Assembly: GCF_000717275.1 (NCBI RefSeq)
Contig: NZ_JNYV01000001.1
Span: forward strand, 372,001 to 436,000
Source of the DNA: Kitasatospora arboriphila
GTDB taxonomy: Bacteria; Actinomycetota; Actinomycetes; Mycobacteriales; Mycobacteriaceae
Reading direction: 5' to 3'
DNA: 64,000 bases
Shown here: in pieces, positions 22,219 to 35,646 of the stretch
How the letters are laid out: each line of letters starts with the position of its first letter
Position numbering within the stretch: position 1 is the stretch's first letter
Translations under genes and position numbers: made by a program
Notes under the pieces: generated by a model
Database searches by the model: none
The model's input: the letters and a program-made list of their open reading frames with translations, nothing else
What the model was told of the DNA's origin: nothing

Positions 22219-24255
22219 TTAGCCGATGGTGGGCGGATCCATCTGCACCCTGATCGGCTGCGAATCGTGTTGTGCATTCCGGCCGACCTGCGCTGCATGA
22301 AGCGCCGCAGCCAGTTCTCGACCTTGAGATCTCTTACACCGCAGCAGTATTCGCTGCGGGTCGGAGATCTCGTCGCGATTGAGGCCAGAGGGCAACCGCA
22401 CGCCGGCGGGTAGCTCCACCGGACCGAGCACCTCACCACCCGGCGGGAGGTGGACGGTTTCGGCAAAGGCGACGATGGCCGGACCGGCGCCATCGATCGA
22501 GGCCATCGTGACCGCAGGCGGGAATCCGAGTTCGGTCCGCTGCGCCACCTCGTTCTCGGCGAAGCCGACGGGGTCCCAACGGATCACCGACTGCACCGGG
22601 CCGAGTCCCGCGTCGGCGACGATCACCACTGCTCCCCCACGTCCGTGGGGACGTACGAGCATGGCGGCGGACAGCCAGCGGCGAACCGCCTCTTCGCCGG
22701 CTCGCAGTTCGGTGCGGTCGAGCTGCGCCCACGTGTCGAGCAAGATGGCGGCGCCGTAACCGTCTTCGGCCACGGGCTCGGCGCCGGGGGTGCTGACCAC
22801 AACCCGGGGACCGCTGCCGATGCTGTCGACGATCTTGTCTCCGCCCGAGGTCAGGACGGGAACCCCCGGGAATGCGCGGCCCAGTTCTTCGGCCGTCCGG
22901 CGAGCCCCCGTCGTCAGCGCCCTCACTTTCGTGAAACCGCATTCGGTGCAGCGGAAGTCGGCATCGGGATGACCACACCACCGGCAGCTCAGCAAACCCA
23001 CCGAGTTGCTGTCGGGCCCGGCACCATCGGTCGGCACCGGGCCGTCTGCCTGCATCGGTCCGTGGCATCGACGGCAACGTACATGCGAACGGCACCGTTC
23101 ACAGGCCAGCGACGGTAGATAACCGCGCCTGGGCACGCTGAAGAGCACGGGGGCGTCGGCGGCCACGGCGGCGCGGGCCGCATCGAACGCGACGGCCGGT
23201 ATTCGTGCCGAGCGCGCAAGCGGGTCACGTGCCACCCGGTTGTCCTCGTCGGAGAGGGCCGAGATGCGGGGGGATCGTTCACGGACGACCGAACGTGACG
23301 CGGTGAGGTCGTGAGCCCAGCCGGCATCGACCAGGGCTTGGGTCTCGGCCGTACGAGCGACGCCACCGAGGACCAGCGCACACTTGTCGCTGTGCGACCG
23401 CAGGACCGCCACCTCGCGGGTATGTGGGTACGGCGCACGTGGATCGCACAGGCTGTCGTCCCCGTCGTCCCACACGCAGATCAGTCCGAGGTCGGGAATC
23501 GGCGTGAACACTGCGCTCCGGGTGCCGATCACCACCGAGGCCTGCCCGCGCAGTGCCCGCAACCACCGCCGATACCGTGCCGAAGGGCCCAATCCCGCGG
23601 ACAATGACACCACCCGGTCACCCAAGATCGGCTCGCACGCTGCTTCGAGCCGTACCAGATCGCGCTGGTCGGGCACCACGATGATGGCGCTGCGGCCGGC
23701 GATCACCGTGTGGCATGCGAGTTCGGCGAGTCGCCGGGGCCAGTCCTCCCCGGGCACCGCCTGCCATGCCGCCCGCGCGGCTTTGCCATCAGCGACAGCA
23801 GCAAGGTACGACTCTGCATGCTCGTATGGTTTCCATCCGTCTACGTCGACGGTCGGGGGCCTGGGGGTGCCTGGCGGGGCACCCACGGTCTGCTCGGTGC
23901 GCGCATGGCGGGGCGGGATGGCCAGCCGCAGAACATCTGTCATGGTGCCCGCGTACCGATCGGCGACCGCCCGCGCCAGCGTGGCCAACTCCTGGGTCAA
24001 GACCGGTTCCGGCGAGACCACCCTCTCGAGCCACCCGAGCTTGCCGGGATGGTCGCTGGCCTCGATGCGGTCGAGTATGTACCCGTCGACGAGACGGCCG
24101 GAAAAACGCACCCGCACCCGGACACCCGGCTGGGCGTCCAGGTGCTGGGCATCTTGTACCTGGTAATCGAACGGCCGGTCCAGATGGGCCAGCCCGAGCA
24201 TCGGCAGAACACGCGCGACCGGCAGTTCAGGTGCGAGCTGCCGCTCTGGTTTCAC
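22219..24255 (-). CDS. priA: PriA-like primosomal protein N' lacking ATPase motifs
   Basis: PriA normally reloads the replicative helicase at collapsed forks. The 678-residue protein keeps the N-terminal 3'-DNA-binding domain ([33 protein letters not shown]) and the zinc cysteines ([35 protein letters not shown]). The helicase core is degenerate: where PriA has the Walker A GVTGSGKT, this reads AVPGEDWP, and the DEEH box is replaced by WDDGDD. It is therefore probably not an ATP-dependent helicase; mycobacterial PriA shows the same loss. GTG 24255 overlaps the metK stop (GTGA). Confidence 0.9.
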   Translation of the reverse strand: MKPERQLAPELPVARVLPMLGLAHLDRPFDYQVQDAQHLDAQPGVRVRVRFSGRLVDGYILDRIEASDHPGKLGWLERVVSPEPVLTQELATLARAVADRYAGTMTDVLRLAIPPRHARTEQTVGAPPGTPRPPTVDVDGWKPYEHAESYLAAVADGKAARAAWQAVPGEDWPRRLAELACHTVIAGRSAIIVVPDQRDLVRLEAACEPILGDRVVSLSAGLGPSARYRRWLRALRGQASVVIGTRSAVFTPIPDLGLICVWDDGDDSLCDPRAPYPHTREVAVLRSHSDKCALVLGGVARTAETQALVDAGWAHDLTASRSVVRERSPRISALSDEDNRVARDPLARSARIPAVAFDAARAAVAADAPVLFSVPRRGYLPSLACERCRSHVRCRRCHGPMQADGPVPTDGAGPDSNSVGLLSCRWCGHPDADFRCTECGFTKVRALTTGARRTAEELGRAFPGVPVLTSGGDKIVDSIGSGPRVVVSTPGAEPVAEDGYGAAILLDTWAQLDRTELRAGEEAVRRWLSAAMLVRPHGRGGAVVIVADAGLGPVQSVIRWDPVGFAENEVAQRTELGFPPAVTMASIDGAGPAIVAFAETVHLPPGGEVLGPVELPAGVRLPSGLNRDEISDPQRILLRCKRSQGRELAAALHAAQVGRNAQHDSQPIRVQMDPPTIG

Positions 24256-25460
24256 GCGCCGGCAGCAGCCTTCAGCTTGTCGGCCCGGTCGGTGTGCTCC
24301 CACGGCAGATCGATGTCGGTGCGACCGAAATGTCCGTAGGCGGCGGTCGGGGCGTAGATCGGCCGAAGCAGGTCGAGGTCGCGGATGATCGCGCCCGGAC
24401 GGAGGTCGAAGACCTCGGAGATGGCCGACTGGATCTTGGCAGGGTCGACGGTCTCCGTGCCGAAGGTCTCGACGAACAGGCCCACGGGGGCAGCCTTACC
24501 GATGGCGTAGGCGACCTGCACCTCGATACGACCGGCCAGACCTGCCGCGATTGCGTTCTTGGCGACCCAGCGCATGGCGTATGCCGCACTGCGGTCGACC
24601 TTCGACGGGTCCTTGCCCGAGAAGGCGCCGCCACCGTGACGGGCCATGCCGCCGTAGGTGTCGACGATGATCTTGCGTCCGGTGAGTCCGGCGTCGCCCA
24701 TGGGCCCGCCGAGGACGAACTTGCCGGTCGGGTTGACCAGCAGACGGACATCATCGGTGTTGAGGAACGGCAGATCGAGATCGGCGAACACCGAATCCAA
24801 GACCTTGCTGCGGATGTCGGGGGTGAGGAGGTTCTCGAGGTCGATGTCGGCGGCGTGCTGTGTGGAGACCACCACGGTGTCGAGGCGGACCGGCTTGTCA
24901 CCGTTGTATTCGATGGTGACCTGGGTCTTTCCGTCCGGCCGCAGGTACGGCAGCACACCTTCCTTGCGTACCTCGGTGAGGCGACGGGCGAGGCGGTGAG
25001 CAAGCGCGATCGGAACCGGCATGAATTCAGGGGTCTCGTTGGTCGCGTATCCGAACATCAGGCCCTGGTCGCCGGCACCCTGGCGAGCGATCTCGTCCTC
25101 GGTGATGCCTTCCACGCGCGACTCGTATGCGTTGTCGACACCCTGGGCGATCTCTGGGGACTGCGCGCCGATGGCGACGTTGACACCGCAGGAGTTGCCG
25201 TCGAATCCCTTTGCTGACGAGTCGTAGCCGATCTCGAGGACCTTCTCGCGCACGATCTTGGGGATGTCGGCGTACGCCGTTGTGTTCACCTCACCCGCCA
25301 CATGGACCTGACCGGTGGTGACCAGGGTCTCCACCGCAACCCGGGCTCGCGGATCCTCGGTCAACAGGGCGTCGAGGATCGAGTCGCTGATCGCGTCACA
25401 GATCTTGTCGGGATGGCCCTCGGTGACGGACTCGCTGGTGAACAAACGGGTATCGGTCAT
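24252..25460 (-). CDS. metK: S-adenosylmethionine synthetase
   Basis: Makes SAM from methionine and ATP. The 402-residue protein starts [19 protein letters not shown] with the ATP-binding His16, and continues with [12 protein letters not shown] and [16 protein letters not shown], both family signatures. The frame stays open 130 codons upstream over coaBC, but ATG 25460 has AGAGGAAA directly before it. I see no SAM riboswitch in the 85-bp leader. It precedes priA with a 4-bp overlap. Confidence 0.98.
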   Translation of the reverse strand: MTDTRLFTSESVTEGHPDKICDAISDSILDALLTEDPRARVAVETLVTTGQVHVAGEVNTTAYADIPKIVREKVLEIGYDSSAKGFDGNSCGVNVAIGAQSPEIAQGVDNAYESRVEGITEDEIARQGAGDQGLMFGYATNETPEFMPVPIALAHRLARRLTEVRKEGVLPYLRPDGKTQVTIEYNGDKPVRLDTVVVSTQHAADIDLENLLTPDIRSKVLDSVFADLDLPFLNTDDVRLLVNPTGKFVLGGPMGDAGLTGRKIIVDTYGGMARHGGGAFSGKDPSKVDRSAAYAMRWVAKNAIAAGLAGRIEVQVAYAIGKAAPVGLFVETFGTETVDPAKIQSAISEVFDLRPGAIIRDLDLLRPIYAPTAAYGHFGRTDIDLPWEHTDRADKLKAAAGA

Positions 25461-25545
25461 GTTTTCCTCTCGGAGGCGGTGGTCCTGAAGAGTTCGGTAC
25501 GGTGCGCGACTACCCGCGGACCTCAAATTACACACGTGGGTCGAC

Positions 25546-26823
25546 CTACGGACATCGACCTTCTGCGCCAACACCATCTGTGCGTACAGCGTTGATCGCG
25601 TCAAGTATTCGGGTCGCCATGAGTGTTTTCGACCCGAGTGGCAGCGCGGTTTCCTCGCCCCCTGCGGCCAGGATCCAACCGGTGTTGTGGTCCATGCCGA
25701 ATGCCTTGCCCTCACCCACCGCGTTGACGACCAAGAGGTCGCATCCTTTGCGGGCCAGTTTTGCCCGGCCGTGGTCGAGAACCCCGTGCTGGAGGTCGCC
25801 GGTCTCGGCAGCGAAGCCGACGATGGCCGTCGACCGTGGGACCGAGCCACTGCGACGAGCGGCGACCAGACCGGCGAGGATGTCCGGATTGGTGGTCAGT
25901 TCGATGGGGGCCGGTCCGCTGTCGGACTTCTTGATCTTGGCGTCGGAGACCTGGACGGGCCGGAAATCGGCGACGGCCGCGGCCATGATCACCACGTCGG
26001 TCTCGGGAGCACGCTTTCCTATCTCATCGGCAAGCTGCGCTGCGGTGGCGATGCGGATGATCTCCACTCCCGCGGGATCGGGCAGGTTGGAGGTGGCACC
26101 GGCGACCATGGTCACCTGAGCCCCTCGCTGGGCAGCGGCACGGGCGAGGGCGTACCCCTGTTTCCCGGAGCTGCGATTACCGAGGTACCGGACGGGATCG
26201 AGGGGTTCGCGCGTACCGCCGGCGCTGATCAGGAACTTGACCCCGGCGAGGTCGTACGGGAGGGCGTCGGGGCGATCGAGCAGCAGCTCACCCAGCAGCG
26301 ATATCTCCTGCGGATCAGGCAGACGTCCGGCCCCGGTGTCGACACCGGTCAAACGGCCCGATGCGGGAGTCATCACGGTGGCGCCGTGCTCCCGGAGGGT
26401 CGTCACATTCGCCTGCGTGGCCGGGTGTTCCCACATCTCGGTGTGCATGGCCGGGACGAACAGGACCGGGCATCGCGCGGTCAACAACGTCGACGTCAAC
26501 AGATCGTCGGCGCGCCCACTCGCAGCGCGGGCCATCAGATCGGCGGTCGCCGGCGCGATCAACACCAGGTCCGCTTCCTGACCGAGACGGACGTGCGGCA
26601 CGCGCGGCACATCGGCGAACACCTCGGTGCTGACGGGGTTACCGCTGAGCGCCTCGAATGTTGCCGCACCGACGAACTTCAACGCCGATTCGGTGGGGAT
26701 GACACGCACGTGATGGCCGGCCTCGGTGAAGTGACGTACCACCGAGCCGACCTTGTACGCGGCTATGCCGCCACCGACCCCGATGACGATGTTCTTACGC
26801 GTCGTACCGACGTTCTCGCCCAC
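25546..26823 (-). CDS. coaBC: bifunctional phosphopantothenoylcysteine decarboxylase / phosphopantothenate-cysteine ligase
   Basis: Two consecutive steps of coenzyme A synthesis. The N-terminal flavoprotein CoaC (about 1-185) has [10 protein letters not shown], the Asn/Pro-rich active-site region [15 protein letters not shown] and the PASGRLTG flap. The C-terminal CoaB (about 190-410) has [31 protein letters not shown] and AAAVADFRP. 425 residues, GTG start at 26823. It lies between rpoZ and metK, the order seen in mycobacteria (Rv1390-Rv1392). Confidence 0.97.
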   Translation of the reverse strand: MGENVGTTRKNIVIGVGGGIAAYKVGSVVRHFTEAGHHVRVIPTESALKFVGAATFEALSGNPVSTEVFADVPRVPHVRLGQEADLVLIAPATADLMARAASGRADDLLTSTLLTARCPVLFVPAMHTEMWEHPATQANVTTLREHGATVMTPASGRLTGVDTGAGRLPDPQEISLLGELLLDRPDALPYDLAGVKFLISAGGTREPLDPVRYLGNRSSGKQGYALARAAAQRGAQVTMVAGATSNLPDPAGVEIIRIATAAQLADEIGKRAPETDVVIMAAAVADFRPVQVSDAKIKKSDSGPAPIELTTNPDILAGLVAARRSGSVPRSTAIVGFAAETGDLQHGVLDHGRAKLARKGCDLLVVNAVGEGKAFGMDHNTGWILAAGGEETALPLGSKTLMATRILDAINAVRTDGVGAEGRCP

Positions 26824-26855
26824 GAACTCTCGCCTCCGGACCGGGTAAAGGGAAG

Positions 26856-27158
26856 CTATTCGCCTTCGGTGTGCTCGAGAAGGTCCGCGTGGATCTCGCG
26901 CATGGCGATGGAGAGAGGCTTCTCCTGCAGGCCCGGCTCGACGAGGGGGCCGACGTACTCGAGGATGCCGTCACCGAGCTGGTTGTAGTAGTCGTTGATC
27001 TGACGCGCACGCTTGGCGGCGTAGATGACCAGCGCGTACTTCGAAGAAGCGCGTTCCAGCAGCTCGTCGATCGGCGGGTTCGTGATGCCCAGGGGTGTGT
27101 CGTACGCGGTTGCGTCGACCTCGCCGATGAACTCGTCTGGGGTGGTCAAGCTGCTCAC
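26856..27158 (-). CDS. rpoZ: DNA-directed RNA polymerase omega subunit
   Basis: A 100-residue subunit that helps assemble beta' into RNA polymerase. The core [20 protein letters not shown] followed by [17 protein letters not shown] is diagnostic. GTG 27158 has AGGAG four bases upstream. It lies seven bases after gmk and 32 bp before coaBC, in a gmk-rpoZ pairing common to most bacteria. Confidence 0.97.
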   Translation of the reverse strand: MSSLTTPDEFIGEVDATAYDTPLGITNPPIDELLERASSKYALVIYAAKRARQINDYYNQLGDGILEYVGPLVEPGLQEKPLSIAMREIHADLLEHTEGE

Positions 27159-27165
27159 ATTGCTC

Positions 27166-27756
27166 CTACGAATTATTCAAATGGGATTCAACCAGCAAGG
27201 ATACCAAGTGCTTGGCCACCGAGTCGACTTCGTCGTTCACCACGACGTGGTCGAACTCGTCGGCACTGTCCAATTCGGCCCTTGCGGTCTGCAGTCGGCG
27301 CTCGATCACCTCGTCGGATTCGGTGCCTCGGCCGCGCAGCCGGGAGACCAGTTCTTCCCAGCTCGGCGGGGCCAGGAACACCGTCACGGCCTCCGGTACC
27401 GCTGCCCTGATGTTGCGGGCTCCGACCAGGTCGACCTCGACGAGCGTCGGCCTACCCTGCTCCATCGCCTCGAACACCGGGCGAGACGGGGTTCCCGATC
27501 GTTGCAGACCGCCGTGGATTTCCGCCCATTCGAGGAGTTCGCCATCGGCGATCAACCGGTCGAACTCGGCCGGGGAGACGAACAGGTAGTCACGTCCGTC
27601 GACCTCACCGGCGCGGGGGGCGCGCGTTGTCGCCGACACGCTGAACATCAGATCCGGAAGCAGTTCACGAAGCCGGCGGACGACGCTGGATTTTCCGACA
27701 GCAGAGGGGCCGGCCAATACGAGAAGCCGACCCCTCTGCCGTTGTTCTGGGCTCAC
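27166..27756 (-). CDS. gmk: guanylate kinase
   Basis: Phosphorylates GMP to GDP. The 196-residue protein has the P-loop GPSAVGKSS at residues 16-24, [17 protein letters not shown] for GMP binding and [10 protein letters not shown]. The start is GTG 27756, 12 bp after the mihF stop, with no convincing Shine-Dalgarno sequence; coupling to mihF is likely. Confidence 0.96.
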   Translation of the reverse strand: MSPEQRQRGRLLVLAGPSAVGKSSVVRRLRELLPDLMFSVSATTRAPRAGEVDGRDYLFVSPAEFDRLIADGELLEWAEIHGGLQRSGTPSRPVFEAMEQGRPTLVEVDLVGARNIRAAVPEAVTVFLAPPSWEELVSRLRGRGTESDEVIERRLQTARAELDSADEFDHVVVNDEVDSVAKHLVSLLVESHLNNS

Positions 27757-27768
27757 AGTGATGAGCGA

Positions 27769-28086
27769 TCAGGCAAAGTCGAACTTGGCCAGAAGCGCTT
27801 TCTTCTGGCGATCACCCAAGCCGCGCAGACGGCGGGTCGGCGCGATCTCGAGCTCGGTCATGATCTCCTGCGCCTTGACCTTGCCCACCTTGGGCAATGC
27901 CTCGAGCAGTGCCGACACCTTCATCTTGCCGAGGATCTCGTCGTTTTCAGCATCCTTGAGAACCTGCTGTAGATCGGTGCCGCCTCGCTTCAGGCGCTCT
28001 TTGAGCTCCGCACGGGCCCGGCGAGCGGCAGCTGCCTTCTCCAATGCAGCGGCGCGCTGCTCGTCGGTCAACTGGGGAAGGGCCAC
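27769..28086 (-). CDS. mihF: mycobacterial-type integration host factor
   Basis: A small, sequence-tolerant DNA-bending nucleoid protein of actinobacteria, not homologous to E. coli IHF. It is required for L5 phage integration in mycobacteria. The frame is open to 28224, but GTG 28086 is preceded by GGAGGA at four bases and gives VALPQLTDEQRAAALEKA, a 105-residue protein matching the short mycobacterial form. It ends with the conserved helix-two-turn-helix segment: VSALLEALPKVGKVKAQEI and then PTRRLRGLGDRQKKALL. It heads the mihF-gmk-rpoZ-coaBC-metK run. Confidence 0.95.
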   Translation of the reverse strand: MALPQLTDEQRAAALEKAAAARRARAELKERLKRGGTDLQQVLKDAENDEILGKMKVSALLEALPKVGKVKAQEIMTELEIAPTRRLRGLGDRQKKALLAKFDFA

Positions 28087-28584
28087 GGTTCCTCCGATTT
28101 CGTCTGTGTGATTCTCTGCCCCGGCACCGGTGGCGTCGGGGCGTCCGCCTCTGTGGGGAGGCAGCGAAAGCGACCGTACCCACGCACGTCGCCTTTTGCG
28201 ACCCCGACCCCGGCATTCCCCCACTAAAACGGGTGTTGTAAGCCTTTCGAACGAGCTTTTCCGCCGTCCCGCATCAGTGGCAGTTAAATCCGCCTAGCGT
28301 TTGATTCATCCAGCGAATGGCGTTGCCCGACAACGGCATTCGAATCACACAACGGAAATGTCGAGCATCATGACGTAGGTCACATCCGTGGTGCTGCTGT
28401 GACGGGTGTTCCGCGACGGGATTCTTCGAAGTTTTTTGCCGGTGCGCGCGTGTCGGAGGGCCGTGTGACCTGTGCGAATGCCCACCCGACCGCATCGATG
28501 GCCTCGTGAACCGCGTTCAGCGCCTCGTGTTAGATGTGGATCGCGCACACTGACAATTCTCAGCCGGGACGGGGTTTCAACATC
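28087..28584. promoter_or_regulatory. 498-bp divergent intergenic region between mihF and alpha/beta hydrolase
   Basis: No credible gene is present on either strand. It must hold the mihF promoter (minus strand) and that of the hydrolase (plus strand). It contains the compound inverted repeat at 28302-28347 and a TGAC-N4-GTCA palindrome at 28371-28382. The segment 28261-28350 is visibly AT-richer than its surroundings. I could not assign -35/-10 boxes with confidence. Confidence 0.6.
28302..28347. repeat. compound inverted repeat in the mihF/hydrolase intergenic region
   Basis: The inner arms GAATGGCGTTG (28315-28325) and CAACGGCATTC (28331-28341) pair over 11 positions with one mismatch around CCCGA. 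The outer arms TGATTC (28302-28307) and GAATCA (28342-28347) extend the symmetry, with seven unpaired bases on the left. It could be an operator for a dimeric regulator or a structured leader; no coding potential. Confidence 0.5.
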
Positions 28585-29778
28585 GTGACCAACCAACAGA
28601 CTCCGCGAGAGGGTCTGCTGACCAATCGGCTCCGGAACCTCTACGCACTGACTCTCGGTGACGGGATCCGGGATGAGGTGTCGACCGAGAACGTGGTGCT
28701 GCACGACGAACCACACCGCCGTCTGCGCCGATTCGGGAACACCGAGCAACTGCGTGCCGCCCGCCTCGCCGGGCACCCGCCGGTGGTGCTCGTTCCGCCG
28801 ATTGCCGCACCCGCGAGCTGCTACGACCTCGACCCGGGTCACTCGTTGGTCAAGCATCTTCTCCAGACCGGACGCATCCCGTACGTGCTCGACATCGGCG
28901 AGATCCGGAGAAGCGACCGGCACCTCGGTTTCGAGGACTTCTTCGACGACATCGTCCCGCAGGCGGTCACCCGCGCGCAGAGCGATTTCCATGCCGCGGA
29001 TCAGGACATCTCGAGACGCACCGATTGCCCCGGCCAGGTGGACCTGGTCGCGTGGAGTCTCGGCGGAACGATCAGCCTGCTCACCGTCGCCGCAGATCCC
29101 GCCCTGCCCGTCCGATCGGTCACGGCCGTGGGCACTCCCCTGGACTACGCGCTGGTGCCCCCCTATCCCCTCGTACGGCAGTTGACCCGGCCGACCAGGG
29201 GTCTGGCGGTCACCGGCATTCTCCGGCTGCTCGGCGGCATCCCCGCGCCACTGGTGCAGATCGGCTACCGAGGCACGGCATGGCAACGCGAGCTGAAGAA
29301 ACCGGCCTTCATCCTGTCCAATCTTGGTGACACCGAGAAGCTCGCACGGATGGAGATCGTCAATCGCTTCCAGCGAGAGTTTCCCGGCTACCCGGGCCGC
29401 CTGGCCGAACAGATGTGGGAGTGCTTCATCTATCGGGGTGAACTGGCGACCGGTGTGCTCGATTTCGGAGGGCGCCGCATCGATCTGACCAGCATCGGGG
29501 TCCCGGTCCAGCTGTTCGGGAGCCATCGTGACGCCATCGTGCCGTGGGCTGCTGCCCGGCACGGTGTCGACCTGCTCGAGGGATCACCGCAGGTGCACTT
29601 CGACACCGTCGAGACAAGTCATCTGGGACTGATCGCCGGTCCCGACGCCGTTTCCGGCACGTGGCCGCGTATCGATGCATTTCTGGAGTCGTTGCCGGTG
29701 GACTCCGCACCGGCAGACGAGGCCACACCTCACGGCGACGACCGGTCCGAGGTACCGGAACAAAAAGTCTCGGGCTAG
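28585..29778 (+). CDS. alpha/beta hydrolase, PhaC/lipase-like
   Basis: A 397-residue alpha/beta-hydrolase of unknown substrate. Its long N-terminal extension and the pattern VVLVPPIAAPASCYDL followed by VDLVAWSLGGTISLL resemble the PHA-synthase/depolymerase-like branch, but the nucleophile is Ser158 (AWSLGG), not Cys as in PhaC. A plausible triad is completed by the Asp of FGSHRDAIVPW (near 330) and the His of ETSHLGLIAG (near 357). No signal peptide. Start: ATG 28534 is possible, but it adds a non-conserved MWIAHTDNSQPG stretch, so I prefer GTG 28585. In M. tuberculosis this spot between pyrF and mihF holds PE15/PPE20, so it is a variable position. Its TAG overlaps the pyrF TAG. Confidence 0.82.
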   Translation: MTNQQTPREGLLTNRLRNLYALTLGDGIRDEVSTENVVLHDEPHRRLRRFGNTEQLRAARLAGHPPVVLVPPIAAPASCYDLDPGHSLVKHLLQTGRIPYVLDIGEIRRSDRHLGFEDFFDDIVPQAVTRAQSDFHAADQDISRRTDCPGQVDLVAWSLGGTISLLTVAADPALPVRSVTAVGTPLDYALVPPYPLVRQLTRPTRGLAVTGILRLLGGIPAPLVQIGYRGTAWQRELKKPAFILSNLGDTEKLARMEIVNRFQREFPGYPGRLAEQMWECFIYRGELATGVLDFGGRRIDLTSIGVPVQLFGSHRDAIVPWAAARHGVDLLEGSPQVHFDTVETSHLGLIAGPDAVSGTWPRIDAFLESLPVDSAPADEATPHGDDRSEVPEQKVSG

Positions 29779-30635
29779 GCCTGGTCCCCGAAGGCCGCCT
29801 CGATCTCGTCCCGGGTGCGGCGCGCGGCATCGCGCAGTGCTGTCACATCGGGACCGTGACGCAGCACCGACCGCGAGCTGGCCGGCAGCACCCACCGTTG
29901 ATCGGCGTCGGCGAACACAGCGGGCAGATCGCTCGCCGCGGCTCCTTGGGCACCAAGGCCCGGGGCCAGGATCGGCGCGCCGAGTCCCGCCAGCTGCAGG
30001 CCGTGGTGCCTGGTCGCACCGACCACCAGTCCGACGGTCGCGCGGCCGTCGGAGTTCTCCGCCGCAGCCGCATCGACGATGCTCTGGGCCACCGACACGC
30101 CACCGTCGCCCCGGGCCAGCTGGAGCGACTCCCCCTCGGGGTTGGAGGTGCGAGCCAACGCGAACACGGCCCTTCCCTCCGAGCGCGCGAGTTCGATGGC
30201 GGGGCTCAGTGATCCGAAGCCGAGGTAAGGCGAGACGGTCAGGGCATCGGCGCACAGCGGTGATGCCGGCTCGAGCCAAGCCCGCGCGTACGCGGCCATC
30301 GTCGATCCGATGTCGCCGCGTTTCCCGTCGGCAACGACCAGCGCGCCACCCGCCTGACAACCGCTGATCACCGACTCCAGCGCCGCGAAACCTGCCGAAC
30401 CGAACGTCTCGAAAAACGCCACCTGCGGCTTGATCACCGCGACGGACCCGGCGAAGGCCTCGACACAGATGTCACCGAACGCACGGACGCCCGCAGCGTC
30501 GACCGACAGACCCCACGCATCGAGCAGTTCCGGGTGGGGGTCGATGCCCGCGCACAACCGGCCGCGGTCGGTGACCGCCGCCCGGTAGCGGTCGGCAAAC
30601 GATGTGTCGCCGACCGCACCCGATCTCGCGTCCAC
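29775..30635 (-). CDS. pyrF: orotidine 5'-phosphate decarboxylase
   Basis: Final step of UMP synthesis. The 286-residue type 2 (longer, actinobacterial/myxobacterial) enzyme has ICVEAFAGSVAVIKPQVAFF and the catalytic ADGKRGDIGSTM with Lys105. GTG 30635 directly follows the carB stop with no gap, so translation is probably coupled. Its TAG (29775-29777) overlaps the TAG of the converging hydrolase gene within a CTAG palindrome. Confidence 0.96.
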   Translation of the reverse strand: MDARSGAVGDTSFADRYRAAVTDRGRLCAGIDPHPELLDAWGLSVDAAGVRAFGDICVEAFAGSVAVIKPQVAFFETFGSAGFAALESVISGCQAGGALVVADGKRGDIGSTMAAYARAWLEPASPLCADALTVSPYLGFGSLSPAIELARSEGRAVFALARTSNPEGESLQLARGDGGVSVAQSIVDAAAAENSDGRATVGLVVGATRHHGLQLAGLGAPILAPGLGAQGAAASDLPAVFADADQRWVLPASSRSVLRHGPDVTALRDAARRTRDEIEAAFGDQA

Positions 30636-33970
<3,335 letters not shown>

Positions 33971-33971
<1 letters not shown>

Positions 33972-35146
33972 CAGGCACGCGCTCCTTGCAGCAGAGAGAC
34001 GAACTTCTCGAAGAGGTACGCGGCGTCGTGGGGTCCTGCCGCGGCCTCGGGGTGATATTGGACGGAAAACGCTCGGCCGTCGATGAGTTCGATGCCTTCC
34101 ACCGTGCCGTCGTTGGCGCAGGTGTGGCTGATCCGGGCACGCCCAAAGTCGCTGTCGAACTCTTCGCCGGCCTCACCCTCCAGGGCGAACCCGTGATTCT
34201 GGGCGGTGATCGACACGGCTCCGGTCGTATGGTCGACCACCGGGATGTTGATTCCGCGGTGGCCGAACTTCATCTTGTAGGTGCCCCGGCCGAGTGCGCG
34301 GCCCAGGATCTGGTTCCCGAAACAGATGCCGAACAGCGGGATCCCGTCACCGAGCACGCTGCGGGTGAAGTCCACCGGGTGATCGGCGGTCGCGGGGTCG
34401 CCGGGTCCGTTGGACAGGAACACGCCGTCCGGTTTGATGTCGGCGATGGCGTCGTACGAGGTGCCCGCCGGCAGTACGTGCACCCGCACGCCGTGCTGGG
34501 CGAACATGCGCGGGGTGTTGGTCTTGATCCCCAGGTCGAGCGCCGCCACCGTGAACCGGGCTTCGCCCTCGGGTTCGACGACGTACCCGTCGGTTGTCGA
34601 CACCTCACCGGCCAGATCGGCACCGGACATCTCAGGCGCCTCGACCACCCGCCGGAGCAGTTCGTCCGACCCGGCGAGCGCATCGCCGGAGAAGATCCCG
34701 GCCCGCATCGACCCGTGGTCGCGCAGGGTGCGCACAACAGTACGGGTGTCGATGCCGGCGATGCCGACGATGCCCTGGTTGATCAACTCGTCTTCCAAGC
34801 TGCCCGTCGCGCGCCAACTCGACACTCGTCGGCTCGGGTTGCGCACGGCGTACCCGCTCACCCAGATCTTGCCGGTGTCGTCGTGGGTGGCGCTGGGATC
34901 GTCCGCGCCGTAACGACTTTCGCCGTCCTCGGTGTTCCATCCGGTGTTGCCGATCTGCGGCGCGGTGGCCACGACGATCTGCCGGTGGTAGCTGGGGTCG
35001 GTGAGTGTCTCCTGATATCCGGTCATCGCCGTGCAGAAGACGGCTTCTCCGAGAGTCTGGCCGAGCGCTCCGAAGCTCGTCCCGACGTAACGTTCACCGT
35101 TCTCGAGTACCAGCACCGCGGTGGTGGCCGGTTGTTGCTGTGTCAC
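33971..35146 (-). CDS. carA: carbamoyl-phosphate synthase small (glutaminase) subunit
   Basis: Hydrolyses glutamine and channels ammonia to CarB. 391 residues: an N-terminal CPSase-small domain ([29 protein letters not shown]) and a class I glutaminase with Cys275 in [12 protein letters not shown], and His365/Glu367 in [10 protein letters not shown]. The frame is open 13 codons further, but GTG 35146 overlaps the preceding stop (GTGA) and gives a normal N-terminus. Confidence 0.97.
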
Positions 35147-35646
35147 TGCTTCTTCTTTCCGTCCTGCTCGAGAGGTTTGACCCATTCTGGGTAGATGGTC
35201 TTGTCGTCGGCGCGTATGCCCGAATCGATCTCGGTTCCCGACGGGAGGAGCCAGCGGATGACGAGGACGCCGTCCGCGGTCATCACCTTGCCTGCCAGGC
35301 CCCGTTCGGTGCGGATCGCCGTGATCTGGTCGTCCGGTATCCAGATCGGGTTGGCACCGGTGCGGTCGATGAGGATCCCGGCGTCGAAGCGGCTGATCTC
35401 CGCGACGGCACGGTCCCCGTAGTCACCGACGGCCACCCGGTCCTGCCAGCTGGGCGCGATGGTCGAACCGACGTACAACCCGGTGTGCGGGCCCAGCCGA
35501 CGTGGTCCGAGAGTGGCAGGCACGTCGGGGAACGCACCGAGGAGCAACTCCTGCCGGCGGCCACGGCCTCGCCAGCCGAGCAGCATGAGGCCGACGATGC
35601 CGCCCCAGGCGAGAACAACGATCAGGATCACCACAACACCGGTCAT
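35143..35646 (-). CDS. conserved membrane protein of the pyrimidine operon (Rv1382 type)
   Basis: 167 residues, function unknown. One N-terminal membrane helix (about 3-24) is followed by a basic segment and a soluble beta-rich domain ([44 protein letters not shown]) reminiscent of the bacterial PH-like fold seen in the ribH-linked gene of this window. It overlaps pyrC and carA by 4 bp on each side. The same gene sits between pyrC and carA in mycobacteria (Rv1382), so the linkage is old, but no pyrimidine role is known. Confidence 0.88.
   Translation of the reverse strand: MTGVVVILIVVLAWGGIVGLMLLGWRGRGRRQELLLGAFPDVPATLGPRRLGPHTGLYVGSTIAPSWQDRVAVGDYGDRAVAEISRFDAGILIDRTGANPIWIPDDQITAIRTERGLAGKVMTADGVLVIRWLLPSGTEIDSGIRADDKTIYPEWVKPLEQDGKKKQ

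Noticed and set aside
25461..25545. SAM riboswitch in the metK leader
   Set aside because: The 85-bp leader shows none of the SAM-I or SAM-IV conserved blocks and is too short for either.
28380..28402. CRP-type site (TCACA and TGTGA half-sites)
   Set aside because: The half-sites are in the reverse arrangement and 13 bp apart, not TGTGA-N6-TCACA.
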